A DNA stretch of 64,000 nucleotides from Rhodopseudomonas palustris (GTDB lineage: Bacteria > Pseudomonadota > Alphaproteobacteria > Rhizobiales > Xanthobacteraceae). The notes under the pieces were generated by a model. It did no database searches. It worked only from the letters and a program-made list of their open reading frames with translations, and had not been told where the DNA came from. Location of the stretch: the NCBI RefSeq assembly GCF_013415845.1, contig NZ_CP058907.1:1-64000 (forward strand), read 5' to 3'. Shown one piece after another: positions 17,920 to 26,828 of this stretch. The position numbers and the translations under genes are program-made. Position 1 is the stretch's first letter; each line of letters opens with the position of its first letter.

Positions 17920-19377
17920 TCAGGGCGTAACAAAGACGTCCTTGGTGGAGGCGACCTCACCCAGCCCGATATCGGTGACATGGAAAGTCACCGGCACCGA
18001 TTGTGGCACGTCATCGTTTGCGTTGGAGTCGACCAGCACCCGCAGCTCGGTGGTGGTGTCGCGGCCGAGGATGATCATCGGCCGTGCCGGCGTGATCGAG
18101 TCCGCACCGACGATGTGGATCATCGCATTCGGCGGACCTTCGACGTCGACCGCCACCACGCGGTCGAAGCCGCGCTTGTTGAGGAAGCGGATGGTGTAGC
18201 CGTTGCGCACCGAGCCGTCGGACAACCGCACCGCGACCGGGTTGCGGTCGTGCAGGACGTTGACGTCGAGCAGGCTGCGGTTCGCCAGCTTGTACACCAT
18301 CGCACCACCGATCGCGACGATGATGAGCGAGTAGATCACGGTACGGGCGCGGACCGGCTTGAAGACCTCCGGCTTGCCCTCCATCCGGCGATGGATGTTG
18401 ATGTCGTTGTCATAGCCGATCAGCCGGGTCGGGCGGCCGATCTTCTTCATCACGTTGTCGCAGGCGTCGATGCACAGGCCGCACTGGATGCAATCGAGCT
18501 GCGGTCCGTTGCGGATGTCGATGCCGGTTGGGCAGACGGCCACGCACTGGTTGCAGTCGACGCAATCGCCGACCGGCTCACCGAGCGCCCGGAGCTGCGC
18601 CGCCTTCTTGAGCGACGAACGCTTCTCGCCGCGATCGTACTTATACGTGACGTTGAGCGCCCATTCGTCGGTCAGCGCCGCCTGAATGCGGGGCCACGGG
18701 CACATGTAGACGCAGACCTGCTCGCGCATGAAGCCGGCCAGCGTGTAGGTGGTGAAGGTGAGGATGCCGATCCAGATATACGCCACCATCGGCGCATCGA
18801 AGGTGACCAGTTCCTTGATCAGGGTCGGAGCGTCGGCGAAGTACAGAACCCAGGCGCCGCCGGTCCACCACGCGATCATCAACCAGATCGAGTGTTTGAG
18901 CGCGAGTTCCGCTGCGCGCTGCATCTTGAAGCCTTCGCCGGCCTTGCGCATCCGCTCGCGGCGATCGCCTTCGACGAACCGTTCGACCGCGTAGAACAGA
19001 TCGGTCCAGACCGTCTGCGGGCACAAATAACCGCACCATACCCGGCCGCCGAGGGCGTTCATCAGGAACAGCACGATGGCGGCGACGATCAACAGGCCGG
19101 TGAAGTAATAGATTTCCTGCGGCCACAGTTCGATGGCGAAGAAGTAGAACCGGTTGTTGGCGAGGTCGATCAGCACCGCCTGATCGGGCGCGCCGAGACC
19201 GCGGTTCCATCGCACGAAGGGCAAAAAGTAATAGATCCCGAGGCAGACCGCCATCAGGATCCATTTGATTCGCCGGAACGGGCCGGACACGCTTTGGGGG
19301 AAGATTTTCTTTTGGGCCGTGTACAGCGGGCCGTCGTCGTCCGGCTGCAGGTCCGTCGCGCGCAGGGGCTTATTCAT
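17920..19377 (-). CDS. ccoG: Cbb3 oxidase accessory protein CcoG/FixG, iron-sulfur membrane protein
   Basis: A 485-residue polyferredoxin-like membrane protein. Five to six hydrophobic helices are visible (for example YYFTGLLIVAAIVLFLMNAL near 70). Two [4Fe-4S] Cys clusters are in CVDCNQCVAVCPTGID and CIQCGLCIDACD (about 270-310), followed by a C-terminal Ig-like domain with TTTELRVLVD. CcoG is implicated in reducing copper for cbb3 assembly. The gene starts 116 bp after the ccoP stop, with a strong hairpin between. Confidence 0.95.
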   Translation of the reverse strand: MNKPLRATDLQPDDDGPLYTAQKKIFPQSVSGPFRRIKWILMAVCLGIYYFLPFVRWNRGLGAPDQAVLIDLANNRFYFFAIELWPQEIYYFTGLLIVAAIVLFLMNALGGRVWCGYLCPQTVWTDLFYAVERFVEGDRRERMRKAGEGFKMQRAAELALKHSIWLMIAWWTGGAWVLYFADAPTLIKELVTFDAPMVAYIWIGILTFTTYTLAGFMREQVCVYMCPWPRIQAALTDEWALNVTYKYDRGEKRSSLKKAAQLRALGEPVGDCVDCNQCVAVCPTGIDIRNGPQLDCIQCGLCIDACDNVMKKIGRPTRLIGYDNDINIHRRMEGKPEVFKPVRARTVIYSLIIVAIGGAMVYKLANRSLLDVNVLHDRNPVAVRLSDGSVRNGYTIRFLNKRGFDRVVAVDVEGPPNAMIHIVGADSITPARPMIILGRDTTTELRVLVDSNANDDVPQSVPVTFHVTDIGLGEVASTKDVFVTP

Positions 19378-19427
19378 ATCGAGGGTTCTTTTCCACTTCT
19401 TCTATCGTCGAGCGCAAGCTCAATTCC

Positions 19428-19482
19428 GGGCGCGCAGATCACAACCTCGCGTGTCCCCCAACACACGAGGTTCTGCGCGCCC
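19428..19482 (-). terminator. Long hairpin between ccoP and ccoG
   Basis: GGGCGCGCAG at 19428-19437 pairs with CTGCGCGCCC at 19473-19482, and inside, AACCTCGCGTGT (19443-19454) pairs with ACACACGAGGTT (19461-19472), with a five-base bulge between the two helices. It sits 12 bp after the ccoP stop and before ccoG. There is no T tract, so it may be a processing or mRNA-stability hairpin that sets different levels for ccoNOQP and ccoGHIS. Confidence 0.6.
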
Positions 19483-19493
19483 GCGAGCGTCGG

Positions 19494-20375
19494 CTATTTG
19501 CCGCCGCCGAGCGAGTGGACGTACACCGCCATCGCCTTGATGGTGGTGGGATCGAGGCGACCGATCCACGCCGGCATCACGCCGCCGCGGCCGTTGGTGA
19601 TCGTCTCGATGATGGTGGCTTCGTCACCACCGTACAGCCAGATCTTATCGGTCAGGTTGGGCGCACCAAGTTCGGGATTGCCCTTGGCGTCTTCACCGTG
19701 ACAGGCAACGCAGTTCTCCGCGAAGATCTGCTTGCCGGCCGCCAGATCGACGCCCGGCCGGGTCGACTGGCCCGACAGCGAACGAACGAAGTTAGCGACC
19801 TGAACGATCTGATCCTTGGTCAGAGTGCCGTCCTTGCCGAATGCCAGCATGTTGCCCATGTGGCCTTCGTCGTTACCGGAGCGCGCACCGTACTTGATGG
19901 TCTTTTCGATCTGCTCGAGGGAGCCGCCCCACAGCCAATCGTCGTCGTTGAGGTTCGGGAAGCCCTTGCCGCCGGCAGCGCCCGAGCCGTGGCACGGGGC
20001 ACAGTTGTCGCCGAACACCACCTTGCCCTTGGCGCGAGCCAGAGCGAGTAGCGCCGGGTTCTTCTCGATCTCCTCGAGCGAGGCGGTCGCCAGCGCCTGC
20101 ATCTTCTCGCCGCGAACCTGGTTGAGCTTGGCGAGATCGACGTCGAGTTCGGCGCGCGAGGAGTAACCGAACAGGCCGTGGGTGTAGCCGTTCATCAGCG
20201 GCCACGCCGGATAGACGATGAAGTAGCCGATCGACCAGATGATGGTGGCGTAGAAGGTCCAGATCCACCACCGCGGCAGCGGCGTGTTCAGTTCCTGAAT
20301 GCCGTCCCACTCGTGGCCGGTCGTGGCCGTGCCGGTGACTTTGTCGATTTCGCCGTGATGTGCATGGTCAGCCAT
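19494..20375 (-). CDS. ccoP: Cbb3 oxidase dihaem subunit CcoP/FixP
   Basis: A 293-residue membrane-anchored dihaem cytochrome c. After a soluble N-terminus (MADHAHHGEIDKVTGTATTG) there is a transmembrane helix (about 34-56, WWIWTFYATIIWSIGYFIVY) and two cytochrome c domains with CAPCHGSG (about 130) and CVACHGED (about 225). Met axial-ligand regions follow each (GHMGNMLAF and GGVMPAW). It transfers electrons from cytochrome c to CcoN. The ATG at 20375 is used; the longer frame reads into the ccoQ region. Confidence 0.97.
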   Translation of the reverse strand: MADHAHHGEIDKVTGTATTGHEWDGIQELNTPLPRWWIWTFYATIIWSIGYFIVYPAWPLMNGYTHGLFGYSSRAELDVDLAKLNQVRGEKMQALATASLEEIEKNPALLALARAKGKVVFGDNCAPCHGSGAAGGKGFPNLNDDDWLWGGSLEQIEKTIKYGARSGNDEGHMGNMLAFGKDGTLTKDQIVQVANFVRSLSGQSTRPGVDLAAGKQIFAENCVACHGEDAKGNPELGAPNLTDKIWLYGGDEATIIETITNGRGGVMPAWIGRLDPTTIKAMAVYVHSLGGGK

Positions 20376-20382
20376 GGTCGTC

Positions 20383-20547
20383 TCAGTCCTCTCGAAGCGG
20401 CATCTGGGCGGCCTCGTCGAACGCCTCTTTGTTTTTCGGCCAGAGCGCATACACCACGATGGCGACGAAGATGGCCATGAACAGCGGCGTCCACCATGTC
20501 GTGACGAGACTGGACGCGATGTTGTCGAAGTAGATGATCGCTTTCAT
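20383..20547 (-). CDS. ccoQ: Cbb3 oxidase small subunit CcoQ/FixQ
   Basis: A 54-residue protein with one transmembrane helix (about 18-36). It begins MKAIIYFDNIASSLVTTWW and continues PLFMAIFVAIVVYALWPKNK, then a cytoplasmic acidic tail EAFDEAAQMPLRED. The WPKNK-EAFDEAA end is the classical FixQ signature. It lies between ccoO (9 bp downstream of its stop) and ccoP (7 bp before its start), exactly where FixQ belongs. It stabilises the CcoP-CcoNO interaction. Confidence 0.95.
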   Translation of the reverse strand: MKAIIYFDNIASSLVTTWWTPLFMAIFVAIVVYALWPKNKEAFDEAAQMPLRED

Positions 20548-20556
20548 GTCGCCGCC

Positions 20557-21291
20557 TCAGCGAAGGTTCGCTTTTTCGTCGTACAGTTTGAAGTCGACCA
20601 GGGTCCCGAGCATCTGCAGGTACGAAACCAGCGCATCGAGTTCGGTCGGGTCACCCGGTTGGCCGTCGAAGTTGCGCACCACCGCCTTGGGGTAGCGCTT
20701 CTGCAGATCGGCCGCGGCGGCTCCTTCCGGATCGACCTGCGCTTTGGCGTCGGCCGCCGCCTTGGCGATGTCCTCGTCGCTGTAGGGCACGCCGAGGGTG
20801 CGGTTGGTCTTGAGGTGATCCGACAGGCTGGCGACATCGACCTTGTTGTCGGCGAGGAATGCGTAGTTCGGCATCACCGACTGCGGCACGATCGAACGCG
20901 GGTTCTTCAGATGCGCGACGTGCCAGTCGTCGGAGTATTTGCCGCCGACCCGGGCGAGATCCGGACCGGTACGCTTGGAACCCCACTGGAACGGATGGTC
21001 GTACATCGACTCCGCGGCCAGAGAGTAATGGCCGTAACGCTCGATCTCGTCACGCAGCGGACGGATCATCTGCGAGTGGCACAGGTAGCAGCCCTCGCGG
21101 ATGTAGATGTTGCGGCCTGCCAATTCGAGCGGGGTGTAAGGACGCACCCCGTCGACCTTTTCGATCGTGCTCTTGAGGTAGAACAGCGGAGTGATTTCGA
21201 CGAGACCACCGATCGCGATCACGAGCAGGATGCCGACAATCAGGACGACCGAATTCGTCTCGAAGATCTTGTGCCGAGCCCAGATAGACAT
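20557..21291 (-). CDS. ccoO: Cbb3 oxidase monohaem subunit CcoO/FixO
   Basis: A 244-residue cytochrome c anchored by an N-terminal helix (about 14-34, [19 protein letters not shown]). The single haem motif is [15 protein letters not shown] near residue 73, a sequence characteristic of FixO, and SVMPNYAFL near 151 is the probable axial Met region. It is encoded between ccoN and ccoQ and is essential for oxidase stability. Confidence 0.97.
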   Translation of the reverse strand: MSIWARHKIFETNSVVLIVGILLVIAIGGLVEITPLFYLKSTIEKVDGVRPYTPLELAGRNIYIREGCYLCHSQMIRPLRDEIERYGHYSLAAESMYDHPFQWGSKRTGPDLARVGGKYSDDWHVAHLKNPRSIVPQSVMPNYAFLADNKVDVASLSDHLKTNRTLGVPYSDEDIAKAAADAKAQVDPEGAAAADLQKRYPKAVVRNFDGQPGDPTELDALVSYLQMLGTLVDFKLYDEKANLR

Positions 21292-21303
21292 TGTTTGCTC
21301 TCC

Positions 21304-22950
21304 TTACTCGGCAGGCTGCAGGGCGACGCGAGGCTGAGCCTCGGACCGTTCGCCGACGCGAACGGTCATCCAGAGGTTGTATGCCATGATCAGCGCGCCG
21401 ATCAGGAACAGGCCGCCGCCGGCGGCGCGGATGGCATAGAAGGGGTGCATCGCTTCGACCGACTCGATGAACGAGTATTCGAGGAAGCCGAGCGAGGTGT
21501 AGGCACGCCACATCAGACCTTGCAGGATGCCCGACACCCACATCGCCGAGATGTAGAGGACGATGCCGAGGGTCGCGATCCAGAAGTGCCAGTTCACCAG
21601 GCGGATGCTGTAGAGCTGCTTGCGGCCCCAGACCCACGGCACGAGGCAGTACAGAGCTCCAAAGGAGACGAAGCCGACCCAGCCGAGCGCGCCGGAGTGG
21701 ACGTGGCCGATGGTCCAGTCGGTGTAGTGGCTGAGCGAGTTGACCGCCTTAATCGCCATCATCGGACCTTCGAAGGTCGACATGCCGTAGAAGGCGACCG
21801 ACACCACCATCATGCGCAGCACGGGGTCGGTGCGGAGCTTGTCCCAGGCGCCCGACAGCGTCATCAGGCCGTTGATCATGCCGCCCCAGGAGGGCATCCA
21901 CAGCATGATCGAGAAGGTCATGCCGAGGGTCTGCGTCCAGTCGGGCAGTGCGGTGTAGTGCAGGTGGTGCGGACCAGCCCAGATGTACAGGAAGATCAGC
22001 GCCCAGAAGTGGATGATCGACAGCCGATAGGAATAGACCGGCCGTTCAGCCCGCTTCGGGATGAAGTAGTACATGATGGCGAGAAAGCCGGCGGTGAGGA
22101 AGAAGCCGACCGCGTTGTGGCCGTACCACCACTGGAACATCGCGTCCTGCACGCCCGACCAGGCGATGTAGGACTTCGAGCCGAGGAAGCTGACCGGCAG
22201 CGTCGGGTTGTTGCCGAGGTGCAGCACCGCGATAGTGATGATGAAGGCGAGATAGAACCAGTTCGCCACGTAGATGTGGGGCTCTTTCCGCTTCATCAGC
22301 GTCGCCAGGAACACCAGCAGGTAGGTAACCCAGACGATGGTGAGCCAGAGGTCGGCGTACCATTCCGGCTCGGCGTATTCCTTCGACTGGGTGACACCCA
22401 GGAGATAGCCCGTGCCGGCGATGACGATGAAGAAGTTGTAGCCGATTGCCACGAACCACGGCGCCAAGTCACCGGCGAGTCGCGCCCGGGTGGTCTTCTG
22501 CACCACGTAGAACGAGGTGGCGAGCAGCACGTTGCCGCCGAATGCGAAGATCACCGCCGACGTGTGCAGCGGACGGAGCCGGCCGAAGTTGACCCACTGG
22601 GCGATGTTCAAGCCCGGATAGGCGAGTTCCAAGGCAATGTAGAGGCCGGCCGAGAAGCCGGCGATGCCCCAAAACATCGCCATGAACGAGAGGAACTTTA
22701 TCGGCCCGAGATTGTAATTCGGAGCGCCGTTGATTTCCTGCGGCGGCAGGCCCGAACGGCTGCGATGCCGAACGATGATCGCGAACACCGCCCAGGCGCT
22801 GAACGCGGCCGCAAGCGCGGCATGAAATGCGAAGGGAGCATCTTTGGCGTAAATCGCCGCATAGATGGACAGGATCGTGGTCAATGCGAACACGACCGTG
22901 AGACCACCCTCGCCAAGGGTGATCCGCTTCGAATTCAGGGCTTGATTCAT
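21304..22950 (-). CDS. ccoN: Cbb3 oxidase catalytic subunit CcoN/FixN
   Basis: The 548-residue catalytic subunit with twelve or so hydrophobic helices, carrying haem b and the haem b3-CuB site where oxygen is reduced. Recognisable elements are [19 protein letters not shown] (His ligand for the low-spin haem), [26 protein letters not shown] (CuB His and the conserved YYFIPK) and [16 protein letters not shown] (His pair). The start at 22950 ([14 protein letters not shown]) is preferred over the frame extension to 23010. It heads ccoNOQP, 63 bp after a perfect FixK/FNR site. Confidence 0.97.
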   Translation of the reverse strand: MNQALNSKRITLGEGGLTVVFALTTILSIYAAIYAKDAPFAFHAALAAAFSAWAVFAIIVRHRSRSGLPPQEINGAPNYNLGPIKFLSFMAMFWGIAGFSAGLYIALELAYPGLNIAQWVNFGRLRPLHTSAVIFAFGGNVLLATSFYVVQKTTRARLAGDLAPWFVAIGYNFFIVIAGTGYLLGVTQSKEYAEPEWYADLWLTIVWVTYLLVFLATLMKRKEPHIYVANWFYLAFIITIAVLHLGNNPTLPVSFLGSKSYIAWSGVQDAMFQWWYGHNAVGFFLTAGFLAIMYYFIPKRAERPVYSYRLSIIHFWALIFLYIWAGPHHLHYTALPDWTQTLGMTFSIMLWMPSWGGMINGLMTLSGAWDKLRTDPVLRMMVVSVAFYGMSTFEGPMMAIKAVNSLSHYTDWTIGHVHSGALGWVGFVSFGALYCLVPWVWGRKQLYSIRLVNWHFWIATLGIVLYISAMWVSGILQGLMWRAYTSLGFLEYSFIESVEAMHPFYAIRAAGGGLFLIGALIMAYNLWMTVRVGERSEAQPRVALQPAE

Positions 22951-23261
22951 CTGATCAATCTTTTCTTCGGCGGGCAGGTGACTGCACCATCCCCGGTTTC
23001 GGGACCGCACGTTTGATCGAAATCAAAATGCCCAAATTTGCGCCACGACGACGCGCGTTTTGTGCGGTGCGATCGACACTTGCTGCTTTTCGATGAAATG
23101 CCTCGAAATTGCAAGAACCATCGCGACTTGCGAGGTGCGCCCTCGTCTGCGTACGAGGACGGACGAACACGCCAAACGGGATGTTCGACCAAAGAATGAG
23201 GCGCGACTCAGCGAATGATTTTCATTCGCTTCCGCGACGTGGAACAAGCCGGTTTTCGACC
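22951..23261. other. Intergenic region upstream of ccoN
   Basis: Contains the FixK box and a 9-bp inverted repeat with a 3-base loop, AGCGAATGA-TTT-TCATTCGCT, at 23210-23230, which lies 31 bp after the stop of the upstream minus-strand gene. The repeat may end that transcript or be a protein site. No coding frame in the interval is convincing. Confidence 0.6.
23013..23026. promoter_or_regulatory. FixK/FNR-type box upstream of ccoN
   Basis: TTGATCGAAATCAA matches the FNR/FixK consensus TTGAT-N4-ATCAA at all ten fixed positions. It is centred 69 bp before the ccoN start, so a transcript starting about 41 bp downstream of the centre (the usual class II geometry) would begin near 22979. It predicts activation of ccoNOQP under low oxygen. 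Confidence 0.9.
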
Positions 23262-24182
23262 TCAGCCGCGACGCCGCTCGTAGGTCTTGAGATGGGTGTA
23301 AATCACCCGAAGCCGCGGCACTGGAACCTTGGCTTCGTCGGCTCTATCGATCAGATCGCCGACCACATGATCGGCTTCGATTCTGGCGCCCGCCAGGATG
23401 TCGCGAAACATCGACGCGGTCAGCATCGAGCCTTCGGCGAGCAGCATGCTGCGAGTGCGTTCAACAGCCGCCGGACGCGGGGGATGGCCCGCCGCTGCCG
23501 CGATCGAGGTGATCTCGTCGAGCACACCGAGCATGAAGTCGGCCCCGCCGGGCGCCGCCAGGATCTCACCGACCGCGCCGCGCATCAGCGAGGTGGAACC
23601 GGCGAGCGTCGCCAGAAACACCCACTTCTCCCACATCTCCTGCATGATCACCGGCGATGCGTTCACGCCGAAGTCGCTGCCGCCGAGCGCCACCGCGATC
23701 TGCGCCACGCGCTCCGACAACGCGCCATCGCGCTCGCCAAACGTGATCGCGCTCATCGGAGCGAGCTGCACGACATGGCGCTGCGCATCGAGCGTCGCAG
23801 CGATCACGCATTGGCCGCCGAGCACGCGGTCGCGGCCAAACGCGGTGTCGAGCACGTCGAGATGCTTCATGCCGTTGAGCAATGGCAGGATCGCGGTGCG
23901 GGGGCTTACGCCGCCGCGGAACGAGGCAATCGCGTCGTCGAGATCGAACGCCTTGCAACTGAGCACCACCAGATCGTAGTCGGGCGTCAGCGCCGATGCC
24001 TGCACGGCCGGAGGATTGTGGATCGTCGCATCGCCGTGCGGGCTCTTGATCACCAACCCGTCGCGCGTCAATTCCGCCGCACGGCCGGGCCGCACCAGAA
24101 ACGTGACGTCGCGCCCGAGCTGCAACAGCCGGCCGCCGAAATAGCCGCCGATCGCACCGGCACCAACGATCAGAATCCGCAT
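23262..24182 (-). CDS. 2-dehydropantoate 2-reductase family protein (PanE/ApbA-like)
   Basis: A 306-residue NAD(P)H-dependent reductase. The N-terminal Rossmann fold opens with MRILIVGAGAIGGYFGGRL (glycine motif GxGxxG) and the C-terminal helical domain contains KWVFLATLAGSTSLMRGAVGEI, matching the ketopantoate reductase family, which reduces 2-dehydropantoate to pantoate for coenzyme A synthesis. Many paralogues exist, so the true substrate is open. I use ATG 24182 (GGGAGGACGTG upstream); GTG 24185 is also in frame. Confidence 0.85.
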   Translation of the reverse strand: MRILIVGAGAIGGYFGGRLLQLGRDVTFLVRPGRAAELTRDGLVIKSPHGDATIHNPPAVQASALTPDYDLVVLSCKAFDLDDAIASFRGGVSPRTAILPLLNGMKHLDVLDTAFGRDRVLGGQCVIAATLDAQRHVVQLAPMSAITFGERDGALSERVAQIAVALGGSDFGVNASPVIMQEMWEKWVFLATLAGSTSLMRGAVGEILAAPGGADFMLGVLDEITSIAAAAGHPPRPAAVERTRSMLLAEGSMLTASMFRDILAGARIEADHVVGDLIDRADEAKVPVPRLRVIYTHLKTYERRRG

Positions 24183-24255
24183 CACGTCCTCCCGAGATTT
24201 TCGCGAGTCTTAGCCGGATCGCGCTGCCGCTGCGAGCACTGTGCCGGCATACCCC

Positions 24256-24993
24256 TCACCACTTCTCGCCGTAGGGACGGATTTCCATCTCGAACGTCCA
24301 GGCGCTCTTCGGCTGCTGATAGAGCTGCCAGTAAGCACCGGCGACCGCGGCCGGCGGCATCAGCAGGTCGGGATTGGCGAGCGCGTCCTTGCCGAACATC
24401 TGTTCGCGGCGCTCGCGCACCCAGGCGGTGTCGACGCCGGAATCGATGATCAGATGTGCCACGTGAATGTTCTTCGGCATCAGTTCGCGCGCCATCGACT
24501 GTGCCACCGCGCGCAGTCCGAATTTGGCGGAGGCGAACGCCGCAAAGCCCGAGCCGCCGCGCAACGACGCGGTCGCGCCGGTGAAGAAGATCTTGCCCTG
24601 CCCGTGCGCCAGCATCAACCGCGCCGACTCTCGCCCCGACACGAAGCCCGCCCAGCACGCCATCTCCCAGACCTTGCGAAACACCCGATCGGTGGTCTCC
24701 AGGATCGGGAAATTGACGTTGGCGCCAACGTTGAAGATCGTCACCTCAAGCGGCGCGTGGGCGTCGGCAGCGTTCAGGAATGCCGTCACCTCATCTTCGT
24801 TACGCGCATCGAGCGAGCGAGCGACGATGCGGCCGCCGGCGGCTTCGATCTCCGCCACCAGCGGTGCCAGCTTCTCCCCGTTGCGTCGGCCAGCGAACAC
24901 AGTGAAGCCCTCGGCGGCGAACTTCTTGGCGATCTCCGCCCCGATATAATCGCCGGCTCCGATCACCGCGACGGTTGCGTTGCGTGTCGTCAT
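24256..24993 (-). CDS. SDR-family protein with Phe in place of the catalytic Tyr
   Basis: A 245-residue short-chain dehydrogenase-like protein. The N-terminal nucleotide-binding stretch VAVIGAGDYIGAEIAKKFAAEGFTV is incomplete relative to TGxxxGIG. At the active site the usual YxxxK reads FASAK in GSGFAAFASAKFGLR, and the usual Ser position reads within FFTGATASLRGG. Loss of the Tyr with retention of Lys is known for the classical-SDR-like subgroup 10 (SDR_c10), so this is a family trait, not a mutation. The activity is unknown. It is 73 bp before the PanE-like gene on the same strand, so they may be cotranscribed. Confidence 0.85.
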   Translation of the reverse strand: MTTRNATVAVIGAGDYIGAEIAKKFAAEGFTVFAGRRNGEKLAPLVAEIEAAGGRIVARSLDARNEDEVTAFLNAADAHAPLEVTIFNVGANVNFPILETTDRVFRKVWEMACWAGFVSGRESARLMLAHGQGKIFFTGATASLRGGSGFAAFASAKFGLRAVAQSMARELMPKNIHVAHLIIDSGVDTAWVRERREQMFGKDALANPDLLMPPAAVAGAYWQLYQQPKSAWTFEMEIRPYGEKW

Positions 24994-25009
24994 GCAGGCA
25001 CTCCCTCAG

Positions 25010-25105
25010 GCCTCGTCATTGCGAGCGAAGCAAAGCAATCCACGTTTTCAGAACGGCGCGACTGGACTGCTTCGTCGCTCCGCTCTTCGCCAGGACGATG
25101 TCGCA
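25010..25105. repeat. Dispersed repeat with inverted ends
   Basis: A sequence beginning CGTCATTGCGAGCGAAGC (25012) and ending with the inverse-type segment CTGCTTCGTCGCTCCGCTC (25067-25085) fills the gap between the SDR gene start and the DsbA-family gene stop. This is a repeat type common in intergenic DNA of the Bradyrhizobium group, as I recall it; recognition is by pattern. Confidence 0.6.
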
Positions 25106-25113
25106 GGCAACGC

Positions 25114-25716
25114 TCAGCCGTACAGCTCTTCGACATCGCGGAGCTGTTCTTTGCCGAAGAACATCTCCTTGCCGACAAAGAAGGTCGGCGAGCCGAACGC
25201 GCCGCGCTGCACGGCGTCTTCAGTGTTGGCGATGAGCTTCGCCTTCACCTCCGGCTCCTGAGCGCGGGTCAGCAGGCCCTTGCCGTCGAGCCCGGAGGAC
25301 GAGAGCGCCGCCGCTGCGACTTCGAGATCGTCCATCTTCTTCGGCTCCACCCACATATGGTGGAACGCGGCCTCGACGTATTGGTCGAACACGCCGTCGA
25401 GCTGCGCCGCAACCGCGGCGCGCATCAGGTTGAGCGTGTTGACCGGGAAATGCGGATTCCAGACATACGGCTTCACCGCGTAGCGCTTGAGGAAGCGCTC
25501 GGTTTCCAACGCGTGGAATTCGCGCTTGTTCTTGATTCCGGCCAGCGTTTCCGCCGGGGACTTGTTGTTGGTCGCCTTGAAGATACCGCCGAGCAGCACC
25601 GGCACGTAGTCGAACTTGACGCCGATCCGCCGCTCGATCGCCGGGATCGCCTCGTGGGCCAGGAAGGCGTTGGGACTGCCGAAGTCAAACAGGAATTGCG
25701 GTGGGGGCTGGGTCAT
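25114..25716 (-). CDS. 2-hydroxychromene-2-carboxylate isomerase family protein (DsbA-like)
   Basis: A 200-residue thioredoxin-fold protein of the DsbA/GST-kappa group. It starts with PPPQFLFDFGSPNAFLAHEAIP, where the family's active-site Ser replaces Cys (DFGSPNAFL), and contains NKREFHALETERFLKRYAVK and a C-terminal GSPTFFVGKEMFFGKEQL. The known member isomerises 2-hydroxychromene-2-carboxylate in naphthalene degradation; here no aromatic pathway neighbours it, so a general glutathione-dependent isomerase role is equally likely. GGAGGAGATC precedes the ATG. Confidence 0.85.
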   Translation of the reverse strand: MTQPPPQFLFDFGSPNAFLAHEAIPAIERRIGVKFDYVPVLLGGIFKATNNKSPAETLAGIKNKREFHALETERFLKRYAVKPYVWNPHFPVNTLNLMRAAVAAQLDGVFDQYVEAAFHHMWVEPKKMDDLEVAAAALSSSGLDGKGLLTRAQEPEVKAKLIANTEDAVQRGAFGSPTFFVGKEMFFGKEQLRDVEELYG

Positions 25717-25931
25717 GATCTCCTCCGGCAGCGGCGAGGTCGCCTTATATGATTGTCGTCATCCCATACCGACCGTAGCGCGTCCGCCGCGGCCGATCAA
25801 CCGGGTCGCGGTCCAGGTTCGCGACCTTCGGAACTGTGATGTCCCGCGCCGCGGAAACTCTGCTAAGGCGGTGCGCGTTCTCACGGCTGGTGCCGCTTCA
25901 ATCACTGACAGACATCCGGGATCTTCGCGAC

Positions 25932-26600
25932 ATGCTGACCGTCCATCATCTCAACAACTCCCGCTCGCAACGCGTGCTGTGGCTCCTGGAGGAGCTCGAC
26001 ACCCCTTACGAAATCAAGCGCTATCAACGTCAGCCGGACATGATGGCGCCGAAGGAGCTGCGCGCCGTTCATCCGCTCGGCAAGTCCCCGGTGATCACCG
26101 ACAACGGCAACACCATCGCCGAGTCCGGCGCCATCATCGAATACATCGTCGGCACCTATGGGAACGGCCGGTTGATCCCGCCGCCGAACACGCCAGAGCG
26201 GCTGCGCTACACCTACTGGCTGCACTACGCCGAGGGTTCGGCGATGCCACCGCTGCTGCTGAAATTGCTGTTTTCGATGATGCCGCAACGCGCACCTGCG
26301 CTGGTGCGGCCGCTGGTCAAGTTGGTCGCCTCCGGCGCGCTGACCGGCTTCGTCGATCCGCAGCTCAAGCTGCACATGGATTATTGGGAGAGCGAACTCG
26401 GCAAGGCTGCGTATTTCGCTGGCGACGAGTTCACCGCCGCCGATATCCAGATGAGCTTTCCGCTGGAAGCCGCCGCCTCACGCGGCGGCCTCGATCAGCG
26501 TTACCCGAAGGCGCAGGTGTGGCTCGAACGCATCCACGCCCGCCCTGCCTACAACCGCGCGCTGGAAAAAGGCGGACCGTACGAAATCGGCAAGGCGTAA
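25932..26600 (+). CDS. Glutathione S-transferase family protein
   Basis: A 222-residue GST. The thioredoxin-like domain (1-80) begins MLTVHHLNNSRSQRVLWLLEELD, with the SRSQR active-site region, and has VHPLGKSPVITD and ESGAIIEYI, the glutathione-binding motif. A helical C-terminal domain follows with TAADIQMSFPLEAA. ATG 25932 gives the normal length; the frame extends upstream to 25836 without resemblance to GSTs. It is divergent from the DsbA-like gene with a 215-bp gap. Substrate unknown. Confidence 0.88.
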   Translation: MLTVHHLNNSRSQRVLWLLEELDTPYEIKRYQRQPDMMAPKELRAVHPLGKSPVITDNGNTIAESGAIIEYIVGTYGNGRLIPPPNTPERLRYTYWLHYAEGSAMPPLLLKLLFSMMPQRAPALVRPLVKLVASGALTGFVDPQLKLHMDYWESELGKAAYFAGDEFTAADIQMSFPLEAAASRGGLDQRYPKAQVWLERIHARPAYNRALEKGGPYEIGKA

Positions 26601-26648
26601 GTAACAGCTTCGATGAGAGCAACGACCGGCGCGCCAAGCACGACAGCT

Positions 26649-26784
26649 CCCTCTCCCGCCTGCGGGAGAGGGAGGGGGTGAGGGCGCCCCAGACACAGCG
26701 CCTGCCGCACCTCTCTTCATCGACATCGAGAGGTCGTCGTCCGCGTCGCCCTCTCCCCAACCCTCTCCCGCAGGCGGGAGAGGG
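26649..26784. repeat. Inverted pair of the CCCTCTCCCGC palindrome
   Basis: Two copies of the same palindrome (CCCTCTCCCGC, two bases, GCGGGAGAGGG), each with a flanking tail of the type GCCCTCACCCCAACC. Copy one is at 26649-26687 in reverse orientation, copy two at 26748-26784 in forward orientation, so they form an inverted pair. The same element occurs four times at 43975-44730. Between the convergent GST and SDR genes it could also act as a transcription end. Confidence 0.8.
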
Positions 26785-26828
26785 AGCGCGCTGTGCTTGG
26801 CGAGAGTGAAGCTGCCTACGGCAGGCGC

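Noticed and set aside
22940..22962. TTGATCAGATGAATCAA palindrome across the ccoN start as a second FNR site
   Set aside because: Half-sites are separated by seven bases instead of four, so it is not an FNR/FixK box; it is probably chance.
20374..23016. An 880-codon open frame on the plus strand opposite ccoNOQP
   Set aside because: It is the antisense of real, well-recognised genes; its translation is rich in Arg, His, Asp and Glu with no domain, a typical artefact of GC-rich coding DNA.
24256..24993. Loss-of-function mutation in the SDR active site (Phe for Tyr)
   Set aside because: The Phe with retained Lys is a known trait of the SDR_c10 subgroup, not a defect of this copy.
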